A DNA stretch of 64,000 nucleotides, taken from the NCBI GenBank assembly GCA_039566865.1, contig CM076947.1:24491501-24555500 (forward strand), read 5' to 3'. The notes beneath the pieces were generated by a model. That model made no database searches. It was not told the origin of the DNA and saw nothing but the letters and a program-made list of their open reading frames with translations. Made by a program: the position numbers and the translations under genes. Numbering within the stretch: the first letter of the stretch is position 1; each line of letters begins with the position of its first letter. This DNA comes from Aurelia coerulea. Its lineage: Eukaryota > Cnidaria > Scyphozoa > Semaeostomeae > Ulmaridae. Below, in pieces: positions 55,401 to 64,000 of this stretch.

Positions 55401-58400
55401 GGACTTCTATCAATTCAAAAGTTTTACATTGGTTGGACTTTTCTATCAATTCAAAAGTTTCACGCTGGTTGGACTTCTATCAATTCAAAAGTTTCACGCT
55501 GGTTGGACTTCTATCAATTCAAAAGTTTCACGCTGGTTGGACTTTTCTATCAATTCAAAAGTTTCAGGCTGGTTGGACTTCTATCAATTCAAAAGTTTTA
55601 CACTGGTTGAACTTCTATCAATTCAAAAGTTTTACATTGGTTGGACTTCTATCAATTCAAAAGTTTCACGCTGGTTGGACTTCTATCAATTCAAAAGTTT
55701 TACACTGGTTGAACTTCTATCAATTCAAAAGTTTTACACTACTGGTTGAACTTCTATCAATTCAAAAGTTTTACATTGGTTGAACTTCTATCAATTCAAA
55801 AGTTTTACATTGGTTGGACTTCTATCAATTCAAAAGTTTTACATTGGTTGGACTTCTATCAATTCAAAAGTTTTACATTGGTTGATTTTCTATCAATTCA
55901 AAAGTTTTACATTGGTTGGACTTCTATCAATTCAAAAGTTTCACGCTGGTTGGACTTCTATCAATTCAAAAGTTTTACACTGGTTGAACTTCTATCAATT
56001 CAAAAGTTTTACACTACTGGTTGAACTTCTATCAATTCAAAAGTTTTACACTGGTTGAACTTCTATCAACTCAAAAGTTTTACGTTGATTGGGCTGTTCT
56101 ATCAATTCAACTAATGCAATGCAGTGTAGATTTCTTGTTTCTGTTCAAGCCAAATTTGATTTTCAGACAGTCTGAAATTGTAGCATGCCTGCAAAGGACC
56201 CTGGGTGACAACTGCTCTTTAATTCATTAGCTATTGGCTCTTAATGTCTTGCTCAGTTCCTACCCTGACCACCCCCAGTAGCCTGGAGGTCAACAACAAT
56301 TGTTTGCACCAATACCCAGGGGTAGGGGAAATCTTTTTGGCAATGCTGAGGGGATGGGCACTGGGAACATGCCATATTCCTTTCAACTGTATAATGCAAA
56401 AGCTTGCTGTCATATGCTTGAGGCAAGGTATTTTTTTTAGAAAATACCTGGGGGTGTCATGAGGGTATGGTCAGGGTAGGAAATGAACAAGATATTTGCT
56501 CCCTCCATTACTTTGATATACTGCCTTGCTGAAGCACATGATTTGTTCAAATTTTGGAGATTTTACTCCAGGGTTTTGAATGCCTTTAAATATAAAGGGC
56601 CTGTTCTTACTAATGGATTGAGTAGTATGTCCTAAGCTCTCTGATTGTTTCTGCAGTTTCAAACAATGGAATAGAGCATGCACTGGTCTGCCTGGATGGA
56701 ACAATTCCAGTTAATTACAAAGGTAAGTATCCTATTGCAAAAACCTATAATATGCTGATATTTTTCAGGTCATGGCAAAGTTGATGATAGCAAGGGAATT
56801 TTCAACAACTATTTAGAGCTTTCTAGAATTCTCACAAATTTTCCACAAATTTTTGACGTTGTGATAAGAGAATTTTTGGAGCTTTGAAAGACATTACTCC
56901 TGTTTGAAACATAACCAACATTTTATCATAAGGTCAAACTTCAAATGTCTTTTTTGGCAAGTACGTCAATGGCCAAATTATGTGTTCCTTTTTCATACCT
57001 TTAAAGTAATGAAAACAAACATTTTTACCACCCTTAAATTATTTTGGATCGCTGGCAAGGAGATCAAAAGAAAATCTTATGATAGGCTCAATAATCAAAT
57101 TTTCATGATTTTTTCAACAGGAGTACTTTTTATTGGAACACCCTGTATGTATCTACGTTATTTTGTTGCAGGTAATTTGTACCACATTCCTGTATGTTTT
57201 TGGTTATCACAGCAACACCCTAATCTTGCACCACTGGTTCAGGTGAAACCAACTCAGACAATGAGCATCAAAGTTGGCAATAACATTGACGATGCTGGAA
57301 TGGTTACATTGCCATATCTGGATGAATGGAATAAGGTAAAAATGATTTTGTAGCAGTCTACCAAGGACAATTCTTCATCAGTATTCTCAATAAAGGCTCT
57401 ATTTATTTTGCTCACTCTTTCTTAGCATAGATTCCAAATCTTTAACTTGGCGTAAATAGGTGGGTGTAAGATTCTATGACCTATTTCTTATATTTGAATG
57501 GCTCAAAAGAAATTTTAGTTACTTATCTATAATTCTACCATTAGACCTTTCTGAATTCTCGATATTTGTCCAAATCACAGCCTATAATTCTATATTTCAA
57601 CTCATTTGAGGATGTGACATCATCAAATGCTTAAATCATAAACCAGAGGAATGATGGACTTTAGCTTGATAACATATTGTAGACATCCATAAACTATGAT
57701 TTTCTTGAATACATTTAGAAATTATGATGGTTAAAAATTTTTTGAGCATTTTTCTTGAATCCTCAAGCAAGAAGAAAACCCCCTAATTCTGAAAACATTG
57801 AAGATTTCCTAAAATTCAAATGGTAGAATTATATCAAAGTGGTTGAAGTGCATTTCCAGCCATTCAGTTGAAATATATTAGGTCATAGAAGTTTACAAGA
57901 ACCTTTTTAAAGATTTGGAACTTATGCTTCCTTTCTTTTGTGTCCCTTTTGTCCTCGTTCTTCTGATCCTACTTGTTTAATTGACCACTTCATAAAGAAG
58001 GCTACTGTATGTCCATGGAGAAAAAGTAATTTAAACGCATTACAACAGAATACTCATATGAAGCATGAACTATTTGGAAATTGTTTGATGTTTAGAAACT
58101 CAACCATTTGACGACAAAGCCCCAAATATGAACAACCAGAAAATCCAAAGACTGAACTCAAAATTTAACAGTGAAAGGGCTGCACCGTTACGCTGATATT
58201 TTAGATGTGAAATTATTGATAAGGTATAAAAACTACAGTTTAGATAAGGAAAAATATATTTTCATATTCCAAGAGTAATCTTAAATGCTGCTACTAACTT
58301 CACTTCTATTGTCTCTTGGGGAAATCTGTTCCATTCTCTAATTGTTCGTGGAGAAAACGAAAATTGAAGTATTTCTGATATGTCCCTGGTTACTCATAAG

Positions 58401-61400
58401 CTTTGTTTGTAAAATATCTAGACCGTCTTGAATTTGATGACTTCCTGATGGACTCATCTTTCTTTGTATGATATGGCCTTTATATCTGACCTCGCTTGCT
58501 TGATTCAAATCCTATAGCCTGATATGATAGCCTGATGGACTCATCTTTCCTCGTATGATATGGCCTTTATCGTTTTCACTTCAGGATAAATCTGATCTCG
58601 CTAGCTTGATTCAAATCCTATGCATCGCATTTGGTGAGACCACTCCTGTGTACAGCCGCCCTGCATTGACAACAACAAACGAAGCTCAAGTTCCTGGAAG
58701 ATCATCTCCAAGGCAAGATGAACTAGCGTCTCCTGGAAACCAGGATCTCGCTTCGTCCAGACGACAAGACCGCTGCTCTCCTGTGGGGGTCGAAGAGCCA
58801 GACGACTACGAAAATCTACCAATGCCAAGGACGTATTCGTTTAAAAAGGAGAGAAAAGAAAGTGTGAACTTGCCGAAAGATGAAGTGAAAAGTAGAAGAG
58901 CTGCATTGTTGTTGCAGGTTGATAGCATGTTGACGAAATCTCGCATTATGTTCAGGCAAGCTGAGGTATATACTCTTTTAGACAATTTTGCATGAATTTC
59001 TACACCACAATTCTTTATACCTGACCTGAAGAGATTATGACTACAGGGATGTATGCTTTTTGGGAGCCCTTGGTGTGGATGAAAATCATGTTAAGTAGAC
59101 AGTTAGTAAATAAGAGCAATGTTATTGCAATGATATTCGTTTACAGATAAAGATCCGGGCGTATTCTTTTGGGCAGCTGAAGTCTGCAAAGTCTTCTGAA
59201 AACGGTAGACTTCGCACAGAAAAACTTCAGTTACCAAAAGAAGGCGCATTCTGAAAACGGTAGAGTTGGCAGACTTCGCAGAGAAAAATCCAAAAAGAAT
59301 GAGAATTCTCAAAGTTTCAGAGCTCCAATGTTGTGTTCGGCTGTTCGGCTGAGTGAATTGAAGCCATTGCAATGCACTTTACTTTTGTTTTGCAGATCCC
59401 AAGAGAAAATAATTCATAATACTCCTTTGTTTTTTCGAATGTTTTGTAAAAATTTTTATTCACGAACAAGGCGGCTCGTTGCAATCTCTAGGAAGTCTAC
59501 CAGCTTCAGGAGCAGGAGGTTTCCGAGGCCTCGGAAGTCTACCGTTTTCAGTAGAGCCCAAAAGAATACGTCAAAAATCTCTCAGAAGTCTAACGAAAAC
59601 AGAGTGACCAAGAGAATAGGCTTTCATAAAAAATTATCTGAAGTCTGCGAAGTCTACCGTTTTCGGTAGAATGGCACCAAAAGAATGGGATTTTAGCTTC
59701 TACCAACTCTAATACACCCTCAGTTCAAATCTAATAAATTACATCAATCGAATGATAGTTTGAACACCTACCTACAGGGTGTCCCAGAAAAATTGTTCAA
59801 TGTTTGATTAAATATTCAAAAATAGCGATAAAATGTACAGGCTCCTGGCTAGATAGCCCTGTTCCAAAGATTTTTAATTAATTTTTAACGCCAGAAACTC
59901 GTGAATCCACTAAGAATTCATGGAGTTACAAGTTTTTGAAGTTCAAGCTTGTGGGATAGCTGACACCAGACGCCCCTAACTGACTTGTTTTTCAAAAAGA
60001 CGTCCCAAAATCGAGGTAAAAGAAGACTGTCCAGTGTTTTATCTCTCGTTGATATCAGAGCAAACCAAATAGAGCTTCAAAAGTAATTTAGTTCTTGCAC
60101 TCGTTGCCAAAATTTACTGAAGAACGCAAGTATCCAAAACCATGGAATAAAAACTTAATCAAAGAGAGATGAGGCCATTCCAAATGTGCTCAACAGGATT
60201 CCTTCAAGCATCCATAACCTTCATTCAAAATTAGAGGAAGCTAGTTTATCGAAAGTGCTTTGTAAATTCCATTTTATTTGCTTTGAATAAACGAGATTCT
60301 ACTTTCACTAAATATGCAATCTAGGGGCGTCTTTTTTCAGCTTTTGCCCAAACTTGAACTCCAACAGCTCATAACTCCGTGAATATTTAGCCGATTTGTT
60401 GGCTTCTGGGCCGGGTTGTTCTAACCACGATTAGCGCTAAGCTTAGATTAAAGGCATGATTCTGTAGTCATTTGCATAGTCCTAATCCGGTATTAGCCTG
60501 ATACCAATTTTGAACAACCGGGCCCATGTGTCTAAAATTGATTTAAAATCTCAGCAATGTGGCTATCATGGAGCCCGTTTATTATTTCGTTATTTTTAAT
60601 ATTCAATCGAAAGTAAGACAATTTTTTGAGACACGCTGTATTTGTTTTGCCAAGTCTCGTAGTCTGATATTGGTACCACAGGTACTTGTGTGTGAAGGCT
60701 TGAACAGGATTTAAGTTTTCGAAGTGACATCATCCAGTGGCATCCAGTCAAAGAACGCAAAAGAACCCAGAGACTCCATTAATAAGCATATAGAGTAATC
60801 TTAGAAATGAAGTCTTTTTTTGTCAAACTTTTGATAAAGACTTTCGTTTTTTTATTTCTCGCAGGCGATGATCAATGTGTTGGAAAATTCAAAGTCAGAG
60901 CTGATAAAAGGACCGGTTAATGGAGAGAGATTGGATAATTTAGAACTGGAAACAGTAAGTTTGAAAGGAACCCTTTATAAATGGACTTAGCCAGTTGATT
61001 TATAGAAATTTAGAATTTCATATCCTCTAGGAGCGTTGATTCTCGATTGATTTCTGCAGCATAAAGTGTTTGGACACTTAAATTGCTTAAAGCATTTTAT
61101 TAGGAATTGATGTTACGATTGTATCGTATCCTGATGACTGCAAAGGATGCATGTTTAGATTTGTAATCACATCATACCAGAAAGGAAGGAGTTCCCACTT
61201 GAAAATTCATAGCAGATAGCACCAACAGTACTGGATGGATTGGAATGAATCGATATTTGCTCGACAGCCAAAAGATCGAAGTATTTTTGTAATTTTTCTC
61301 GCCTTCCTGCAAGCACTGAAAAAATTGGTAGATTCAAGTTTACAAAAACTTGGTGGTTGCAAAATGGCTGAAAATGGCCTAAAATACTTGATCCAATCAT

Positions 61401-63712
61401 ATTAGGGACTCTTCACTCAGAACAACAATTGCAAAATGCAAAATGCAGTTTCTCCTGGGTATCCTTTGCACCTTTACTGCCATGGGATTGAACATCTTTA
61501 GTATCTGTTTGAGAACTGTTGAGAGAGGTGAGACGCATGTGAGTGAATATTATTCTATGTGACTAGAGTCCTAACGATTTGATCAAGTGTTTTAGGCCCT
61601 TTTTCTCTCATTTTGCCACCATGAAATTTATGTAAAGTTGAATTTACCTACATTTGCAGAGCTCGTAAGAAGATGAGAAAAATCACAAAAATACTTTGAT
61701 CTTTTGGCTTTTAACTAAAACTTGGATCATTCAAATCCATGAAGTACTTGTGGTGCTACGAATTTTCGAAAGTGGGAACTTTTTTCTGGCTCCCCGGTAC
61801 TTCCGTGCACACATCTACAATATGGTACGAACCTCCCGTATTCCTCGCAATCCCTCCGGGGGAGAGACTTGAGTGCTCCATGGTATATGGTTGTGCCATT
61901 TTAAGGATATATTGTTTGCGATAGAATCCGTTTATGATTTCCGGGTTTATTTGATTCCATGGGTATGATTTTTTGTACGACTGCATTTCTCACTTTTTCT
62001 GAATTTTTGGCTATGTGTAATCGGATTTTCCCGATTTAAGGGTATACCTTTCAGAACTATTCCCGAATTTTGGATGGGAGTTTTAAGCTCTGAATTGCAC
62101 AACTTCGTATCACGTAGACTTTAGTTCCCCCACGGGATTTTGATCCCATCACGTTATCACTATATTACATATTGTAGCAATTTCTTTCAATTTTATAACT
62201 ACAGGAACAGACTGGTGATTGGTTAAAAAATTTAGACACGAGGTTTGAGGAGCAAAACATCATGACTGCCACTATTTGTGACCAAGTAGAAGACATTAAA
62301 GTCCAACTGGCAACAACCAGTTCAAGGTAATGTGCTGATAATATTGTGATTTATTACCTGACTTACGTTTCAAAAGTGAGGTAATACAGGAATCCCGGTA
62401 ATCCCATTGGTTAATCGCACATTTCCCGCGCTTTTCCTGTAGCCTAGTATAATACGATACAAATTCATTCATGCTACAGAACGCATTTAAAGGCACACTG
62501 TCCCCTTGATGAATGAAAGAAATCGATAAAGATCTCTATTGAATATTCCACAAATTTACGCTAATTTCCTTTATTCAACGAAGGCTGGATCAGTCATGCG
62601 TAATTTTCATGGCCATGAATATTATGCATGAATGACTTTGCTTTCTTTGGATGAAGCAAATAATCGAGGGGACAGTGTGCCTTTAAATGTTCCATTGCTG
62701 CAAAGTCCCATAGATAAGCACCTACTTTGTTTTCAGTTTCATTGTATATTCGTAGCCAATATTTATTTTAGCTTAGTTAATTTCCTTTGTATTTTTGTTT
62801 AACATTGTGCATCTTTATGTATTAGCCATCGGGTAGTCATTGTCTTTTGCTCCTCATGGTATCGTCCCCGTATTGTTGTATAGTTTAATTAGATAGTATG
62901 GTAGAACGTATTGATGTATTGTAATACTTTATATGAATAAAATAAAAATAAAATACGATACAAGGACACGTTTTTGTCACCACAGCAACTGATTTAGGCC
63001 TGCGAGATTTACAATAAACTTAAGCGACATAACAGTAACGAAATGCGTTAGACTAAATGATGATAGTCAAAATTAGAAGCTATCAGGTAATAAAACTCGT
63101 ACTGACCGATTTTGTAGTTGTACAGGAAAATATAAAGTCCTTGGTCTAATTGCGCAGACCTCGCAAGCGCGGTCTGTACTTTTCAGACATCGGGCTTTGC
63201 ATTATCCTGTACAACACAAAACCTGTAAGTGTGCACATAATACAGATTGAAGGGTATGAAAGGCTTAGAAAAAGGCCTAAAATTTGCAAAAATTACAACC
63301 AGCCCCTGGAGCTAAGTGACCTAAATTTCTTGCAAGGAGAACATGACTTTATTTCATTTATTTCGAAACTGATGATGGTATCCAACTATGTCTGGCAGTA
63401 TAATTTTTTTACTTCACAATATTGAAACTCTACTCTCAACAGGATCTGATGAGTTTTCTTTTGATTGACAGGACTACTTGGAAAGACAAATCATATAAAG
63501 ATTGGTCAAATGAGGATGTATGTGACTGGTTTCATTCGATTGGAATGGGAGAGTTTGTACCATCCGTCAAAGAGCACAGAATCAAAGGTACACATTTGCC
63601 AAATTTAAGTAAAGATGACTTAATTGAATTGGGAGTTCATAAACTTGGAGAAAGATTGACGATTGATGAGGAAATTAGCAAACTTTGTAGCCTTGCTTCA
63701 AATATAATTTGA
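52465..63712 (+). CDS. TSG101-like paralogue: UEV domain, stalk-like region and C-terminal SAM domain, 8 exons, 418 aa
   Basis: Tandem relative of the TSG101 gene just upstream. Exons: 52465-52566, 53514-53604, 56657-56722, 57172-57335, 58585-58965, 60865-60954, 62205-62326, 63472-63712 (stop TGA). Phases 0,1,1,0,0,0,2, all GT/AG; the first five introns match TSG101 in position and phase. UEV about residues 20-167: LKKTLRE, GTIPVNYKG, LYHIPVCFW, TQTMSIKVG, LPYLDEWNK, ETTPVYSR. The pocket Tyr pair and Met are kept, but PPVF of TSG101 is TPVY. A polar Ser-rich linker (168-235) replaces the Pro-rich region. Residues about 236-338 look helical. The last exon encodes a SAM domain (about 349-415: DWSNEDVCDWFHSIG, IKGTHLPNLSKDDLIELGV, KLGERLTI). 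There is no steadiness box, so ordinary ESCRT-I assembly is doubtful. Likely a ubiquitin- or peptide-binding scaffold that oligomerises through SAM (inference). Confidence 0.9.
53097..53274. mobile_element. TA-flanked MITE (GACCTTT...), copy 2
   Basis: Left GACCTTTCATCTGTTCT, right GAATAGCTAAAAGGTC, TA flanks; the interior follows 39427-39599 almost base for base. Lies in intron 1 of the UEV-SAM gene. Confidence 0.85.
53665..53870 (+). repeat. Direct duplication of a ~105-bp unit
   Basis: GCAAAAGTGCAGTAAAT...GGATATATTATGAA...ACAGGAATGTA...GTCTTTTGG occurs twice in tandem. A third, decayed copy is at about 59000-59095 (TTTCTACACCA, GGGAGCCCTTGGTGTGGAT). Confidence 0.8.
53906..56222. mobile_element. 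Terminal-inverted-repeat element filled with minisatellite
   Basis: About 100 bp to the left of the array (TTGTCACCCAGGGTCC, AGACTGTCTGAAAATCAAAT, TACACTGCA) recurs inverted to its right (TGCAGTGTA, ATTTGATTTTCAGACAGTCT, GGACCCTGGGTGACAA). TTAA lies at both outer edges (53906-53909 and 56219-56222). The array thus sits inside a mobile-element-like frame, in intron 2 of the UEV-SAM gene. Confidence 0.82.
54031..56110 (+). repeat. 34/36-bp minisatellite, about 60 units
   Basis: The core TCTATCAATTCAAAAGTTT is followed by either TACATTGGTTGGACTTT (36-bp unit) or CACGCTGGTTGGACT (34-bp unit), interspersed. The first and last units share the variant TATCAACTCAAAAGTTTTAC plus GTTGATTGGGCTGT. The unit lacks stop codons in all three plus frames, which creates long spurious open frames. 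Confidence 0.97.
56890..57145. mobile_element. GGGTGTCCC-family MITE, left end truncated
   Basis: The right end CAGGAGTACTTTTTATTGG plus AACACCCTG is followed by TA; the left begins internally at ATTACTCCTGTTTGAAA. Related to 15777-16315. Ends 26 bp before exon 4 of the UEV-SAM gene. Confidence 0.65.
57425..57927. mobile_element. GCATAGG-family MITE, copy 5
   Basis: GCATAGATTCCAAATCTTTA and GGTGGGTGTAAGATT at the left; AAAGATTTGGAACTTATGC at the right. The interior matches 29493-30020. Begins about 90 bp after exon 4 of the UEV-SAM gene. Confidence 0.8.
58444..58622 (+). repeat. Tandem duplication containing a broken copy of the start of exon 5
   Basis: CTGATGGACTCATCTTTC...GTATGATATGGCCTTTAT occurs at 58446 and 58532. 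The first copy runs directly into CTCGCTTGCTTGATTCAAAT, a decayed copy of the exon 5 start, but lacks the acceptor and first exon bases that the second copy has. Confidence 0.82.
59140..59690. repeat. Repeat with AAAACGGTAGACTTCG phrases in both orientations
   Basis: GAAAACGGTAGACTTCGCA and GAAAACGGTAGAGTTGGCA on the left, GCGAAGTCTACCGTTTTC near 59647 and GGAAGTCTACCGTTTTC near 59535. CTTTTGG ends suggest an inverted-repeat element, but limits are unclear. Confidence 0.5.
59775..60638. mobile_element. TA-flanked element with CAGGGTGTCCCA ends (864 bp)
   Basis: Left CAGGGTGTCCCAGAAAAATT, right CAATTTTTTGAGACACGCTG, TA flanks. Mariner-type ends, no transposase frame. Lies in intron 5 of the UEV-SAM gene. 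Confidence 0.75.
61177..61797. mobile_element. TA-flanked 621-bp element, copy 2 of the 43409-44039 family
   Basis: Shares TACTGGATGGATTGGAATGA, AGCATCTTTAGTATCTG-type phrases and the GGGAACTTTTTTCTGGCTC end with copy 1, with TA flanks. Lies in intron 6 of the UEV-SAM gene. Confidence 0.78.
62484..62689. mobile_element. TTAA-containing MITE with AAAGGCACACTGTCCCC ends
   Basis: CATTTAAAGGCACACTGTCC and GGACAGTGTGCCTTTAAATG are perfect inverses, 206 bp apart end to end. TTAA lies inside each end, as at 33001-33322. Lies in intron 7 of the UEV-SAM gene. Confidence 0.8.
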
Positions 63713-64000
63713 AGTGGAAGGATTTATACTTTTTGTTAGGTGTGAGTTGTAGATAAATGGAATCATTCAATTAGATTGGAACTTATTTGATACGAAATTA
63801 TTGGGAAAAGGGAATTGTGTAACGGTTCGAGATGTAAGCCTTCAAGGGCGTGTGGATTTTTGAAAGCCTGTAACTCTCAAACCATTTACCAGACATGATA
63901 CCAGATTCCTATAAGTTGATAATGCTTGTGTATCTAAAATATTTGATTTGATTTCACATATTTAGGGAGGGTAGCCCTTCAGCAAGTGCTGATTTTCAAG
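63713..64000 (+). other. 3' flank of the UEV-SAM gene
   Basis: Presumed 3' UTR. I see no AATAAA hexamer before the window ends and no other gene. Confidence 0.5.

Noticed and set aside
54071..56058. Several long plus-strand open frames (up to 511 codons) with repeating SINSKVLHWLDF-type peptides
   Set aside because: They are the minisatellite read in its three stop-free frames. They lie within an intron, and unit length changes (34/36 bp) shift frame freely, so there is no sign of selection for coding.

Overview
The window is intron-rich, AT-rich animal nuclear DNA. It holds five spliced genes assembled here exon by exon (GT/AG junctions and reading phases agree throughout), plus one intact transposase gene. 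A bacterial-type phosphonatase, metazoan TSG101 genes and a very high load of short inverted-repeat transposons together suggest a cnidarian, perhaps an anthozoan. That placement is inference; no marker gene settles it.

Layout: 2579-8259 (minus) is phosphonoacetaldehyde hydrolase (phnX) in four exons, with a presequence-like N-terminus. 10243-21175 (plus) is mitochondrial ribosomal protein L21 (MRPL21) in seven exons; the acceptor of its last exon is tandemly duplicated. 22972-29479 (plus) is a secreted CAP/SCP-domain protein in four exons. 32613-48746 (plus) is a canonical TSG101 (ESCRT-I) in nine exons; its last intron carries an intact 955-residue hAT-type transposase. 52465-63712 (plus) is a tandem TSG101 paralogue in eight exons that keeps the UEV domain and a stalk-like region but ends in a SAM domain instead of the steadiness box.

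The rest is introns and intergenic DNA packed with non-autonomous elements. These include several families with TA target duplications (mariner/Tc1 type), two hAT-type elements with perfect 8-bp target duplications, elements bounded by TTAA, long fold-back elements, elements ending in G/C runs, paired palindromic arrays of a TTTATGT motif, and a terminal-inverted-repeat element filled with about 2 kb of 34/36-bp minisatellite. Several are nested in one another.

The genes do not form a pathway. PhnX and MRPL21 are divergent neighbours, both with plausible mitochondrial leaders. The two TSG101-type genes are a local duplication whose UEV introns share positions and phases. The candidate new system is the UEV-stalk-SAM protein; the most unusual DNA is the minisatellite-bearing element inside its second intron.
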